NCBI GenBank assembly: GCA_012038135.1
Contig: JAAVJQ010000002.1
Location: 186,001-250,000, forward strand
DNA: 64,000 bases
Source of the DNA: Salinimicrobium nanhaiense
GTDB lineage: Bacteria > Bacteroidota > Bacteroidia > Flavobacteriales > Flavobacteriaceae
Direction of reading: 5' to 3'
Under the pieces are notes generated by a model that saw only the letters and a program-made list of their open reading frames with translations, made no database searches and was not told the DNA's origin. A program made the position numbers and the translations under genes. This document shows, piece by piece, positions 50,501 to 59,859 of the stretch (the stretch's first letter is position 1; every line of letters begins with the position of its first letter).

Positions 50501-51739
50501 TTGCATTTCCTTTATAATTTCCTTGTTAATACTACCGAAAAGCTATTACCGCTGTCGGGCAGGTTCAATGAGAAACTAAAGTTTTTTACTGAAGGCAGAA
50601 ATGGCCTTTTTGAAAAGCTTGCTTCGGAAGTTTCTCCTGAAGATAAAACCATATGGATACATGCAGCTTCACTGGGCGAATATGAACAGGCTGTTCCCGT
50701 GATCCTGAAGCTAAGGGAGATTTTTCCGCAGCACAAGATCATATTGAGCTTCTTCTCTCCTTCGGGTTATGATGTGAAGAAGAACAGCTCCCTGGCAGAT
50801 GTGGTCACTTACCTGCCTCTGGACACCCAAAAAAATGCAGAAAGATTTCTGGATCTGGTGCACCCCGATTGGGTACTGTTCGTAAAATATGAATTTTGGC
50901 CCAACTTTTTGAGCACCCTCAAAAAGAGGAAAATAAGGAGCCTTTTAATTTCGGGAGCTTTTAGGGAAGACCAGCTGTTCTTCAAGAGCTATGGAAAATG
51001 GATGCAGGAGTATCTTAAGGCCTTTGAATATTTCTTTCTTCAGAATAAAAGATCTCTGGAATTGCTGCAAAGCATTGGATTCAATAATGCCGAAGTTAGC
51101 GGAGACACCCGTTATGACAGAGTGACTGCTCAAACCCAAATGGAGAATCGGCTGGAATTCATTGAAGAATTTCTAAATGATCAACTTTGCATTGTTGCGG
51201 GAAGCACCTGGCCCGAAGATGAAGAGCTGTTGGTGGATACCATTAATTCTTCAGGAGGCAACGTGAAATTCATCATTGCTCCACATGCCTTAAAAAAGGA
51301 AAAGATCCAAAACCTGCAGGAGAAACTTACTGTTCCTGCAGTACTTTTTTCAGAAAAAGAAGAAAAAGATCTGGAGGAGTATAAAGTATTCATTATTGAT
51401 ACCATTGGTTTACTTACCCGAATCTACAGCTATGCCGATGTGGCTTATGTAGGTGGAGCAGCCGGGGAGACAGGGCTTCATAATGTCCTGGAACCTGCTG
51501 CCTTTGGAGTTCCTGTTATTATAGGGAAGAACTTCTCAAAATTCCCGGAAGCTTCAGCACTAAAAGAGGCGAAGTCATTATTTTCAGCAGCCACCAAAGA
51601 AGAAGCAGCAAAACTTTTGAACAGTTTTATACAGGATGAGAACTTCAGAAAAAACAGCGGAAAAAATGCGGCATCTTTTATTGAAAAACAGCGTGGAGCA
51701 AGCCTAGAGATTTCAGAATATCTCTTAAAAAATAAGTAA
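50501..51739 (+). CDS. waaA: 3-deoxy-D-manno-octulosonic acid transferase
   Basis: Kdo transferase that adds Kdo to lipid A in LPS synthesis. The 412-residue protein begins at a TTG (50501), with an N-terminal YNFLVN membrane region; motifs include IWIHAASLGEYEQAVPVI, FVKYEFWPNFL, LLISGAFREDQ, VAGSTWPEDEELL and GGAAGETGLHNVLEPAAFGVPVIIG, typical of KdtA/WaaA. A TAATTTAG promoter-like box lies at 50476-50483. Divergent from the DegT gene. Confidence 0.93.
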   Translation: MHFLYNFLVNTTEKLLPLSGRFNEKLKFFTEGRNGLFEKLASEVSPEDKTIWIHAASLGEYEQAVPVILKLREIFPQHKIILSFFSPSGYDVKKNSSLADVVTYLPLDTQKNAERFLDLVHPDWVLFVKYEFWPNFLSTLKKRKIRSLLISGAFREDQLFFKSYGKWMQEYLKAFEYFFLQNKRSLELLQSIGFNNAEVSGDTRYDRVTAQTQMENRLEFIEEFLNDQLCIVAGSTWPEDEELLVDTINSSGGNVKFIIAPHALKKEKIQNLQEKLTVPAVLFSEKEEKDLEEYKVFIIDTIGLLTRIYSYADVAYVGGAAGETGLHNVLEPAAFGVPVIIGKNFSKFPEASALKEAKSLFSAATKEEAAKLLNSFIQDENFRKNSGKNAASFIEKQRGASLEISEYLLKNK

Positions 51740-51841
51740 AAATCGGCCTTTCTTAACTGCTGCCTCAGCACTTTCTTCAAAGACTTCTTTGCATATATAA
51801 AAAATAGTTTAAATTTGTTTTAACTAATTAAACATACTAAC

Positions 51842-52081
51842 ATGAAAAAATTATTTTTAGGATTGCTTTTAGCTGCATTCACACTTACCAGCTACTCTTG
51901 TAGAGAGACTACTGAGGAGAATGTAGAAAACGACATTGAAGAAGTAGACACTGATCTTGAAGAGACTGGAGAAGACATCGAAGATGGTCTTGAAGAGACA
52001 GGAAACGAGATAGAGCAGGCTGGTGAAGAAGCCGGTCAGGAGATCGACGAAGAAATGAACGAAACTGACGATATCCAGTAG
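51842..52081 (+). CDS. small acidic lipoprotein 1
   Basis: A 79-residue lipoprotein: signal segment with lipobox TSYSC at about residue 20, then a mature part made almost entirely of Glu/Asp repeats in a helical 4-residue pattern (EEVDTDLEETGEDIEDGLEE). It is extremely acidic and probably an extended helix on the cell surface or in the periplasm. No family is recognised. The next gene is a paralogue with its own terminator between, so the pair arose by tandem duplication. Confidence 0.75.
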   Translation: MKKLFLGLLLAAFTLTSYSCRETTEENVENDIEEVDTDLEETGEDIEDGLEETGNEIEQAGEEAGQEIDEEMNETDDIQ

Positions 52082-52105
52082 TTCTTTTTTTTCTTAGAAG
52101 ATTAC

Positions 52106-52135
52106 AAAGCCATAAGTTTTCTTATGGCTTTTTAA
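52106..52135 (+). terminator. Rho-independent terminator between the acidic lipoproteins
   Basis: Stem AAAGCCATAAG/CTTATGGCTTT (52106-52116 with 52121-52131) with T tail. Confidence 0.85.
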
Positions 52136-52151
52136 ATTAAAGAAAAATATT

Positions 52152-52376
52152 ATGAAAAAGTTGTTTTTAAGTTTTGTGGTTGCAGTATTTACTTTAACTG
52201 CTTATTCCTGCAGGGAAACCACTCAGGAAAAAACCGAAGATGCTCTTGAAGCGATTGGCGATGACGTAGAGGACGGAACCCGTCGTGCCGCCGAAAAAAT
52301 TGAAGAAGGAGCTGAAAAAGTCGAACAGGAGATCGATGAAGAAATTCACGAGACCGACGACCAGGTACAACAGTAA
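52152..52376 (+). CDS. small acidic lipoprotein 2, paralogue
   Basis: A 74-residue lipoprotein sharing the signal and lipobox (TAYSCRETTQE) with its upstream neighbour and a related acidic helical tail (RAAEKIEEGAEKVEQEIDEE), though with a few more Lys/Arg residues. Function unknown. Both genes are followed by separate terminators, so each is made as a single-gene message. Confidence 0.72.
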   Translation: MKKLFLSFVVAVFTLTAYSCRETTQEKTEDALEAIGDDVEDGTRRAAEKIEEGAEKVEQEIDEEIHETDDQVQQ

Positions 52377-52398
52377 ATCTTATCGGATCTAAATTTAT

Positions 52399-52419
52399 AG
52401 CCGCTCAATTTGGGCGGCT
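52399..52419 (+). terminator. terminator after acidic lipoprotein 2
   Basis: Stem AGCCGCTC/GGGCGGCT (52399-52406 with 52412-52419; one G-U pair) followed by TTTTATTTTT. Confidence 0.8.
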
Positions 52420-52463
52420 TTTATTTTTGCAAAAATTCCTATCTTAAAGTAAGAAGTTCATCT

Positions 52464-53381
52464 ATGAAGATCCAAGTAATTTTACTCTTACTGCCATTGA
52501 TCTCTAATACTGCGTGTATGAGTCCTATAACCGAATTGACCAATCCCGATGTTGAGGTAATTGGCCACAGAGGGCATGTCTCTGCCTACCCCGAAAATAC
52601 TATTGAAGGTTTTCTTAGTGCTGTTGCCATAGGAGCCGGCGCTTTGGAACTCGATCTTGTGATCTCTGCAGATCAAAAGGTGGTAGTTTCTCATGAACCC
52701 TACATGAAAGCTGTCTATATGCTCACCCCTGACGGAAAAAGAATTAACAAGAAAAAAGAAAGAGAATATAATCTTTTTGAAATGTCCTACGACAGCATCA
52801 GGAAATACAAAAGCGGCCGGATAACTAATTCCAGATTCAGGATGCAGAGGCAAACAGATGCTCATAAACCTTTATTGGATGTTGTTATAGATACAGTCAT
52901 GTCTTTTACAAAAAACCGAGATCTGGAACCGGTGACATTTTTTCTCGAGATCAAATCTGACCCTTCCGACTATGGAAAATTCCAGCCGCAGCCGGAGGAA
53001 TTTGTAACAATGGTGATGAAAATTTTAGAGGAAAAGAAGCTGGAGAACCGGGTCGTCCTGATGTCCTTTGATTCCAACATTCTGCATGCTGTAAAAGAAA
53101 GATACCCTCACATAAAGGTCTCCTACCTGCTGTACAGGAAAGGGATAGATGAAGGTTTAAAGGAACTAAATTTTCAGCCGGAATATATTGGCCCTTACCA
53201 CAAGCAGCTAAGTAATACAGAAACCGTTACCTCTTTACAGCAAAAGGGAATCAAAGTGGTACCCTGGACCGTGAACAGGAGAAGAGATATACTTAAAATG
53301 TTCGGGTATGGGGTAGACGGGATCATTTCAGACCATCCCGAAAGGGTACTTCAGGAGAAGAACAGGCTAAAAGCAGAATGA
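52464..53381 (+). CDS. glycerophosphodiester phosphodiesterase lipoprotein
   Basis: A 305-residue GDPD enzyme releasing glycerol-3-phosphate from lipid headgroup diesters. Starting at the ATG at 52464 gives a lipobox (ISNTAC) at about residue 17. The TIM-barrel markers are VIGHRGHVSAYPENTIEGF, the catalytic LELDLVISADQKVVVSHEP pair, and FLEIKSDP; late GVDGIISDHPERV fits the family end. ATG start decided by the signal peptide; the frame is open 54 bases further upstream. It converges on the receiver gene with no gap. Confidence 0.9.
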   Translation: MKIQVILLLLPLISNTACMSPITELTNPDVEVIGHRGHVSAYPENTIEGFLSAVAIGAGALELDLVISADQKVVVSHEPYMKAVYMLTPDGKRINKKKEREYNLFEMSYDSIRKYKSGRITNSRFRMQRQTDAHKPLLDVVIDTVMSFTKNRDLEPVTFFLEIKSDPSDYGKFQPQPEEFVTMVMKILEEKKLENRVVLMSFDSNILHAVKERYPHIKVSYLLYRKGIDEGLKELNFQPEYIGPYHKQLSNTETVTSLQQKGIKVVPWTVNRRRDILKMFGYGVDGIISDHPERVLQEKNRLKAE

Positions 53382-53750
53382 TCAGCTCTTAGCCAGCACC
53401 TCATTGATCTTGGCGATCAAATCTTCCATTTCGAAAGGTTTGGCTATAAAATCATTGGCGCCTGCCTCCCGGCATTTTTTCCCCGCATCGTGAAGGGCAG
53501 ACATCATTAAAACCGGAGTATCTTTGGTCTCTTCATTTTGACGCAGTCTTGCACACACATCTGTACCATTCACCCCGGAGATCAACATATCGAGCAACAC
53601 GATATCGATCTGCTTTTCCACGATGAGCCTTTCGGTTTCGTCGGGTTTTGGAGTGACCGTGACTTCATATTTATAATATTCCAAAAGGGTTTTTAGCATC
53701 TCCCCTATTCCGGAATCATCGTCTACTACAAGGACTTTATTATTTTCCAT
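53382..53750 (-). CDS. single-domain response regulator
   Basis: A 122-residue receiver domain with no output domain. The acidic pocket and phosphorylation site are VLVVDDDSGIG and IDIVLLDMLISGVNGTD, with the conserved Thr/Ser-Lys ends VLMMSALHD and FIAKPFEMEDL. It is encoded 3 bases downstream of the multi-PAS kinase, so it is most likely its direct partner and passes the signal on by phosphotransfer or protein contact. Confidence 0.9.
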   Translation of the reverse strand: MENNKVLVVDDDSGIGEMLKTLLEYYKYEVTVTPKPDETERLIVEKQIDIVLLDMLISGVNGTDVCARLRQNEETKDTPVLMMSALHDAGKKCREAGANDFIAKPFEMEDLIAKINEVLAKS

Positions 53751-53753
53751 ATG

Positions 53754-56387
53754 TTATTTTTCTATTGATACTGCAGAAAGTTTAAAACAGAAATCAGATC
53801 CTGTTCCTTTCCGGCTTTTGACCTCTATGCTACCGTTGTGCCTTTCAATGATCTCATTAGCCAGGTACAACCCTATTCCGAAGCCCGAATAGGTTTCCTC
53901 ATTCACGCCTCCTATTCGATAGAATCTTTTAAATATATTCTTGTGGTATTTTTTATCAATACCTATTCCCTGATCCCTAACACTTACCCCCACTTTATTT
54001 GGTGCGGCTTCTATAATATGGATTTCAATATTCCTGCTCTCAGGCGAATATTTAATGGCATTGGTAATAAAATTGATCAAAACCTGTCCTATTCTATCCC
54101 TGTCGGCCTCAACCTCTGCCCGGCAGGTATGAAATACGGTCATTTGGTGCTGCGTATTGGTTAGCTTTATATCCTGGACGGTTTGATCTATGAGCTCATT
54201 AAGGCTAAAAACATCTTTGTTTAGTTCCAGTTTATTTTCTTCCAGCCTTGAGAGATCAAGCATTTCAGAAATTAACCTGGTCAATCTTATTACCTGGTTA
54301 TCGATTCGTTCCAAAGAGGTCTTGAGGGGAATGCCTGCAGGAAGCTTATCCTCCACCGGCTGCAACATATTTAGTAGTAACTGCACGTAACCTTTTATTG
54401 AGGTCACAGGAGTTTTTAACTCATGGCTCACCATTTTAAGGAAATCTCCCTTCCGCTTCTCTTCCTCCTTTAACCGTTGTATCTCTGTACTGGTACCTAT
54501 CCACATCTTTACTTCCCCCTGCTCATCCCTAACCGCATCAACCCTGTTGAGATGCCATAAATATTTTCCGGCTTTATTTCGTAGCCTTACCTCAGTCTCA
54601 AAGGGAACTCCTGTTTGTAGAGACCTTTGCCAGTTTTTAAGGAATTCCATACGATCTTCTTCATGAATAAACCCTGTCCATGGCGCATCCATCAAGGCTT
54701 TATTGGAGAGACCGGTATAGTCTATCCAATTCTGGTTAAAGTAGATGGCTTCCCCTTTACTATTGGTGTTCATCACCTTTTCGGGCATAAGATCTGCCAG
54801 GAGCCTGAAATGTTCTTCTCTTTCCTTCAGCAGATTTCGGGAATTTACTATTTCCGTAACATTGGTTGCCATATTAAGTATTCCGTAGATCTCACCCTTG
54901 CCGTCCCGTAGAGGTTTGTAGGTAAATTTAAAAAATCCGGTCTCCATCTTTCCGTTGTGCATAAGGTCAACCCTATCTTCTTCTCCCCAATATATTTCCC
55001 CTGTAGAAAACACTTTTTGGAGCAGGTCGTGAAATGGCTGACCATCTAACTCGGGCAAGGCTTCCCTCAAAGTTTTACCCCGGACTGAGGGGTCTTTTCC
55101 CCATAATTCTATCATCGCATCATTGGCAAATTCTATAGTCATTTCGGTGCCCAGATAAATGGCAGTAGCAACAGTAGCTTCTTCTACAATAGATCTTATA
55201 CGTACCTCATTTTCCTTAATGAGCTGTTCTTTCAATTTATCCTCATGCACATCGGTCAAACTGCCAATAAATCCCTGGTATTCTCCCTGTGGCCCATATT
55301 TTGCGCGACCCCTATCAATTACCCAGCGGTATTCTCCCTCTTTGTTACGCAGTCTATAGGTGGCATTAAAATCTTTTCTTTCCTCGTGAGCGTGAAGAAA
55401 TCTTTTTCTTGTCTCTTCCCTGTCTTCGGGATGTACAACACTAAGCCAGCCTTCACCCTTAGACTCTTCCCTGGTTTGGCCGGTGTATGAGTACCAGTTC
55501 TTATTAAAGTAAAATCCCTCACCTAAGGCATTAGTGAGCCAAATGATAACAGGAACTGTATCAATCCAGTTTCGTAGCTCCGTCTGGTTATCCTCCAGTT
55601 TTTTCCGGTTCTGAACCTTTTCAGTAACATCTATTCCATGAACAAAAATTCCGTCTACCTTGCCCTCATCACTAAAAATAGGTTGATATACAAAATCGAG
55701 CTGGGATTTATGTTTTGAACCGTCTCTTTGATAAAGATCCAGTGCTATTTCTTTCCCTATAAAAGGTTTACCGTTGTAATATACATCGTCCAGCATATCT
55801 AAAAACCCCTGATTTTCAACTTCGGGTAAGGCTTCCCGTACCTTTTTGCCAATAATATCCCGGTAGGCCACCAACTGCAGGTATCTTTCGTTTGCCAGTT
55901 CGAACATATGTTCGGGACCTCTCAGGATGCAGATGAAAGCAGGAGCTTCAGAAAGAATTTCGTTTAGGAGCTTTCTATAGGTGATCTCACTGCCTGTATT
56001 GATGATCACATTAAAAGATAAGAGAAATAGCTTAGTTGACTCCCCGGGAATAGTTAGGCTATTGCCATTTACACTTACCCTTCTTTCCTCCCCCTGGGAC
56101 AGGTTTAGATTTAGAGGCCTGTTTCGAGTAGTGCCTGACTCCATTAATTCTGAAATCAAGCCTTTGAATTCTACTTCACTCCGGATTAAGTTCTGTAACT
56201 GAAAAATTTTTTCTCCCTGAAGCTCCTCTGCATCAAAATGAAATTCTGATCTAAAACCTTTATTTGCCGCCAGAATACTACCGTTGGCATCTATCACCAG
56301 AACAGGTTCCCTAATGGGATCTATTATGGAGGAGGCAAATCTGGTAATATCTGGATTTTCGGTGAATGGCACCCGGGAGTAATTCAT
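53754..56387 (-). CDS. multi-PAS sensor histidine kinase
   Basis: An 877-residue cytoplasmic kinase with no membrane segment. Five PAS-like sensor modules follow one another from about residue 15 to 635 (for example PAPAFICIL-type GPEHMFELANERYLQL, WIDTVPVIIWLTN, ATAIYLGTEMTIEFAND, LADLMPEKVMNTN); some are near-repeats of each other. Then HisKA with phospho-His in MVSHELKTPVTSIKGY and HATPase with NFITNAIKYSPES (N box), DQGIGID (G1) and SGFGIGLYLANE (G2). The stacked PAS modules suggest sensing of redox, light or small ligands; which one cannot be seen. Cotranscribed with the receiver. Confidence 0.92.
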   Translation of the reverse strand: MNYSRVPFTENPDITRFASSIIDPIREPVLVIDANGSILAANKGFRSEFHFDAEELQGEKIFQLQNLIRSEVEFKGLISELMESGTTRNRPLNLNLSQGEERRVSVNGNSLTIPGESTKLFLLSFNVIINTGSEITYRKLLNEILSEAPAFICILRGPEHMFELANERYLQLVAYRDIIGKKVREALPEVENQGFLDMLDDVYYNGKPFIGKEIALDLYQRDGSKHKSQLDFVYQPIFSDEGKVDGIFVHGIDVTEKVQNRKKLEDNQTELRNWIDTVPVIIWLTNALGEGFYFNKNWYSYTGQTREESKGEGWLSVVHPEDREETRKRFLHAHEERKDFNATYRLRNKEGEYRWVIDRGRAKYGPQGEYQGFIGSLTDVHEDKLKEQLIKENEVRIRSIVEEATVATAIYLGTEMTIEFANDAMIELWGKDPSVRGKTLREALPELDGQPFHDLLQKVFSTGEIYWGEEDRVDLMHNGKMETGFFKFTYKPLRDGKGEIYGILNMATNVTEIVNSRNLLKEREEHFRLLADLMPEKVMNTNSKGEAIYFNQNWIDYTGLSNKALMDAPWTGFIHEEDRMEFLKNWQRSLQTGVPFETEVRLRNKAGKYLWHLNRVDAVRDEQGEVKMWIGTSTEIQRLKEEEKRKGDFLKMVSHELKTPVTSIKGYVQLLLNMLQPVEDKLPAGIPLKTSLERIDNQVIRLTRLISEMLDLSRLEENKLELNKDVFSLNELIDQTVQDIKLTNTQHQMTVFHTCRAEVEADRDRIGQVLINFITNAIKYSPESRNIEIHIIEAAPNKVGVSVRDQGIGIDKKYHKNIFKRFYRIGGVNEETYSGFGIGLYLANEIIERHNGSIEVKSRKGTGSDFCFKLSAVSIEK

Positions 56388-56502
56388 TAAAAAAATTAAC
56401 TGGGAAAAAAGCTAAAATAGTTTTTTATAAATCCCTTTTTCTAAAAGAAATCAAAAAATTAAGCTCTGTTTGCCCTTTGTTATTAATATAACCTGATATC
56501 AT

Positions 56503-56595
56503 TCAGGCGGTATAGCGTAAAACAATATATACGGCAAGGACCACACTAAGGATGAGCACTAAAGTTCTCCAGACTTTATAGGATTGATCGAGCAT
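56503..56595 (-). CDS. possible 30-residue small membrane protein
   Basis: Reads MLDQSYKVWRTLVLILSVVL and then AVYIVLRYTA, a single hydrophobic helix with a short charged N-terminus. ATG start at 56595, TGA stop at 56503-56505. It lies alone between the kinase gene and the tRNA genes. Too short to be certain; one ordinary transmembrane peptide could arise by chance. Confidence 0.45.
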   Translation of the reverse strand: MLDQSYKVWRTLVLILSVVLAVYIVLRYTA

Positions 56596-56672
56596 AACTA
56601 CTTATAACAGAGTGTAAATTAACAGATGCAATCGGGAATAGCTATGGGGGAAAACCAGTATTTTTTAAACCA

Positions 56673-56709
56673 AAAAACCCTCTAAATCATAAAAATTAAG
56701 AGGGTTTTT
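56673..56709 (-). terminator. terminator of the tRNA transcript
   Basis: Perfect 11-bp stem AAAAACCCTCT/AGAGGGTTTTT, just past the 3' end of tRNA-Leu on the minus strand. Confidence 0.9.
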
Positions 56710-56710
56710 G

Positions 56711-56796
56711 TACTCGGAGCGGGACTTGAACCCGCACGGGAATTTCTTCCCATTGGATTTTAAGTCCAACGTGTCTACCAATTCCACCATCCGAGC
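56711..56796 (-). tRNA. tRNA-Leu (UAA)
   Basis: An 86-nt tRNA with a long variable arm (expected for Leu), acceptor stem GCTCGGA paired to TCCGAGT, D-arm with GGTAGAC, T-arm GGTTCAAGTCC and anticodon loop TAA in GGACTTAAAATCC. The CCA end is not encoded. A 5'-half copy with an inserted palindrome lies immediately upstream (56859-56909). Confidence 0.95.
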
Positions 56797-56858
56797 GTGG
56801 AAATTATTTCAAAATTTAAGAACTTTTCAGATCTAACATTTAAAATCTCGTAAATGAG

Positions 56859-56909
56859 AGTCCAACGTGTCTACCTCCCGACGCTTCGGGACCACCATCC
56901 GAGCGTGGA
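56859..56909 (-). pseudogene. tRNA-Leu 5' half with D-loop palindrome insert
   Basis: Copies the 5' half of the neighbouring tRNA-Leu from just upstream of its 5' end to the bases just before the anticodon, then stops. The four D-loop bases AATT are replaced by a 16-nt palindrome TCCCGA-CGCT-TCGGGA (56876-56891). No 3' half exists, so it cannot make a tRNA. Its counterpart for tRNA-Gly is at 57060-57115. Confidence 0.85.
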
Positions 56910-56953
56910 ATAAAATAAAAACCCCGAAAAAACCGGGGCTTCATTTCAATCTG

Positions 56954-57026
56954 AGCGAAAAACGGGATTCGAACCCGCGACCTCCACCTTGGCAAGGTGG
57001 CGCTCTACCAACTGAGCTATTTTCGC
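56954..57026 (-). tRNA. tRNA-Gly (GCC)
   Basis: A 73-nt tRNA: acceptor GCGAAAA paired to TTTTCGC, D-arm AGCTCAGTTGGTAGAGC, anticodon GCC in CACCTTGCCAAGGTG, T-arm GGTTCGAATCC. Transcribed before tRNA-Leu on the same strand. A 5'-half copy with an inserted palindrome lies immediately upstream. Confidence 0.96.
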
Positions 57027-57059
57027 ATTTTAAAGAACATAAAAAATAGGAGACCCAAA

Positions 57060-57115
57060 GTGGCGCTCTACTCCCGAGTACTCGGGAAGCTATTTTCGCA
57101 TATTAAAGAACATAC
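57060..57115 (-). pseudogene. tRNA-Gly 5' half with D-loop palindrome insert
   Basis: Copies tRNA-Gly from about 15 bases upstream of its 5' end (including AAAGAACATA) to the anticodon stem, where homology ends. Six D-loop bases CAACTG (plus-strand) are replaced by the perfect 16-nt palindrome TCCCGAGTACTCGGGA (57072-57087). It shares the TCCCGA-N4-TCGGGA form with the Leu half-copy. Confidence 0.87.
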
Positions 57116-57234
57116 CACCAGTGGTGGGTATTGCGGTGCAAATTTAATACATTTCTGAAACTGGCAAAGATTTTTTTAGCAAAATAAACAGCAAAAAATG
57201 CATTTTGGAGCAACCCTTGTTTTCCCTACTGCCG

Positions 57235-59859
57235 CTATGCAATTCCGGCGTTTTGCCTGCTGGTGAGCATTCTCTTTATCTCATTGAGCTTCATCAAAGC
57301 TTCAACCGGTGTAAGGGTGTCGATATCTGTATGCAGGATCTCCTCCTTAAGCTCCTCCAGGATAGGATCATCAAGGTTGAAGAAACTTAGCTGCATTTCA
57401 TCTTTTACAGATCTTTTAAGGACCTTCGAATTCTCCTGCATTCCGTGAGAGGCTTCCAGTTTTTCAAGGATCTTGTTTGCCCGTCTTAAAACCTGTTGAG
57501 GCATCCCCGCCATTCTTGCCACATGTATCCCGAAACTGTGTTCACTCCCTCCCGGCACCAGTTTTCGCAGGAACAATACATTGTCTTCCAGCTCTTTTAC
57601 AGAAACGTTGAAATTTTTGATCCTGCCAAAGGTTTCTGCCATATCATTTAGCTCATGATAATGTGTCGCAAAAAGAGTTTTGGCCCTTGCCGGGTGTTCA
57701 TGCAGGTATTCGGTTATCGCCCAGGCGATAGAGATCCCGTCATAGGTACTTGTTCCGCGGCCAATCTCATCGAGCAGTACAAGGCTTCTTTGCGAGAGGT
57801 TGTTCAGGATACTTGCCGTCTCATTCATCTCGACCATAAAAGTGGATTCGCCCATAGAAATATTATCACTTGCCCCCACTCTTGTAAAGATCTTATCCAC
57901 CAAACCTATTTTTACAGCATCGGCAGGCACAAAACTGCCCATTTGTGCCAACAGGACTATAAGAGCCGTTTGACGAAGTATTGCGGATTTACCACTCATA
58001 TTAGGCCCGGTGATCATAATGATCTGCTGACTTTCCCTGTCAAGATAAACGTCGTTAGCAACGTAGGTTTCAGACAGCGGTAATTGTTTTTCGATTACCG
58101 GATGCCTGCCATTTTTTATTTCCAGTTCAAAGGAGTCGTCAATTTCAGGCTTGCAATAATTGTTGGAAACGGCATGATGGGCAAAGGAACAAAGGCAATC
58201 TACCTGCCCTATAAGGATGGCATTTTGCTGTACCGGTTGTATATAATCTCCTATCCATTCAACCAGTTTACTGAAGATCTCCTGCTCCAGCTGCAGGATC
58301 TTTTCTTCGGCACCCAGAATTTTTGCTTCGTATTCTTTGAGCTCCTGGGTGATATATCTTTCGGCATTGACCAGGGTTTGTTTGCGCGTCCAATCCTGGG
58401 GTACCTTATCCTTATGTGAATTACGAACCTCTATATAATACCCAAAAACGTTATTGCTGCCGATCTTTAAAGATCCTATTCCGGTTGCAGCGCTCTCCCT
58501 CTCCAGGAGTTTGTCCAGGTAATCTTTTCCAGAAAATGCTATGTTACGAAGTTCATCCAGTTGGGCAGAAAAACCTTTCGCTATTGTACCTCCTTTGGCA
58601 ATATTTACAGGAGCCTCTTCAAATAAAGTTTCTTTGATCTTGCTTCGCAGAAGATCACAACTGTGCAGGGTATCTCCCAACACCTGTAAAGCTTCATCAT
58701 TTGAGGATGTCGCCAGTGCCTTTACCGGAATGACCGCTTCAAGGGAATTCTTAAGCTGCACCACTTCCCGCGGACACACCTTGCCCGTGGCTACTTTTGA
58801 AATGAGCCGTTCCAGGTCACTTATTTTTTTAATATGATCTCTCATCTCCAGAAGCATTTCGGGGGCTTTGGAAAGATATTCCACCACCTGATGCCGCTTC
58901 CTTATCTTTTCGGCATTCTTTAAGGGCAGAGCTAACCAACGTTTAAGCATTCTTCCCCCCATTGGAGAAATAGTACAGTCTATAACATCAAGTAAGGTAA
59001 CTGCATTTTGCGCGTGCGAATTGTATAGTTCCAGGTTTCGGATGGTAAACCTGTCCATCCATACATATTCCTCTTCGGCAATACGAGTTATGGAAGTGAT
59101 GTGCTGTAACCTGTGATGTTGAGTTTCCCCGAGGTAATAAAGAACGGCTCCGGCTGCGATCACCCCATCTTCAAGATGTTCAACTCCAAACCCCTTAAGA
59201 GATTTGGTGGAAAAATGGGTATTTAAAGTTTCATAGGCATAATCTCGCTTATAAACCCAGTCTTCCAGAAAAAAGACATGTTTCTCTTCCCCAAAAGCTT
59301 TGAAAAATTCCTTCTTCCTCTGCTTAGGCACTAAAACTTCACTTGGCCCGAAATTTTGAAGCAATTTGTCAATATATTCCTCGGAACCTTCGGCAGTAAG
59401 AAACTCTCCAGTTGAGATATCTAAAAAAGAAATCCCAAAAGCTCTTTTTCCGAAGTGCACTGCACATAGAAAATTATTGCTTTTGCTTTGCAGCACCTCA
59501 TCGTTCATAGAAACCCCGGGCGTTACTAACTCGGTCACCCCTCGTTTCACGATTTTCTTAGTAAGTTTTGGATCCTCAAGTTGATCACAAATTGCCACCC
59601 GTTCTCCCGCTTTGACAAGTTTTGGAAGATAGGTGTTTAAAGAGTGATGCGGAAAACCAGCCAGTTCACTGCGCTCGCTTCCGTTGTTGCGGTTCGTAAG
59701 CACAATGTTAAGAATACGTGCAGCCCTAACTGCATCTTCTCCAAAAGTTTCATAGAAATCGCCCACCCTAAACAACAACATAGCATCTGGATATTTCTTC
59801 TTTATCCTGTTGTACTGCTGCATTAAGGGGGTTTCCTTCTTCTCTGCTTTGTTTGCCAC
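57235..59859 (-). CDS. mutS: DNA mismatch repair protein MutS
   Basis: Recognises mismatches and, with MutL, starts strand-directed repair. The mismatch-binding N-terminal motif is [17 protein letters not shown], followed by MutS I domain features ([29 protein letters not shown]). The ATPase end has [17 protein letters not shown] (Walker A), [12 protein letters not shown] and [16 protein letters not shown] (Walker B), [13 protein letters not shown] use the GTG ending at 59859 ([12 protein letters not shown]) since it matches the family start; an in-frame GTG at 59946 would add about 29 unconserved residues. MutS is about 870-900 residues in relatives. Confidence 0.95.
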   Translation of the reverse strand: MANKAEKKETPLMQQYNRIKKKYPDAMLLFRVGDFYETFGEDAVRAARILNIVLTNRNNGSERSELAGFPHHSLNTYLPKLVKAGERVAICDQLEDPKLTKKIVKRGVTELVTPGVSMNDEVLQSKSNNFLCAVHFGKRAFGISFLDISTGEFLTAEGSEEYIDKLLQNFGPSEVLVPKQRKKEFFKAFGEEKHVFFLEDWVYKRDYAYETLNTHFSTKSLKGFGVEHLEDGVIAAGAVLYYLGETQHHRLQHITSITRIAEEEYVWMDRFTIRNLELYNSHAQNAVTLLDVIDCTISPMGGRMLKRWLALPLKNAEKIRKRHQVVEYLSKAPEMLLEMRDHIKKISDLERLISKVATGKVCPREVVQLKNSLEAVIPVKALATSSNDEALQVLGDTLHSCDLLRSKIKETLFEEAPVNIAKGGTIAKGFSAQLDELRNIAFSGKDYLDKLLERESAATGIGSLKIGSNNVFGYYIEVRNSHKDKVPQDWTRKQTLVNAERYITQELKEYEAKILGAEEKILQLEQEIFSKLVEWIGDYIQPVQQNAILIGQVDCLCSFAHHAVSNNYCKPEIDDSFELEIKNGRHPVIEKQLPLSETYVANDVYLDRESQQIIMITGPNMSGKSAILRQTALIVLLAQMGSFVPADAVKIGLVDKIFTRVGASDNISMGESTFMVEMNETASILNNLSQRSLVLLDEIGRGTSTYDGISIAWAITEYLHEHPARAKTLFATHYHELNDMAETFGRIKNFNVSVKELEDNVLFLRKLVPGGSEHSFGIHVARMAGMPQQVLRRANKILEKLEASHGMQENSKVLKRSVKDEMQLSFFNLDDPILEELKEEILHTDIDTLTPVEALMKLNEIKRMLTSRQNAGIA

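Noticed and set aside
56859..57115. Integrase attachment sites at the tRNAs
   Set aside because: Copies are 5' halves, not 3' ends, and no integrase or island genes lie nearby.
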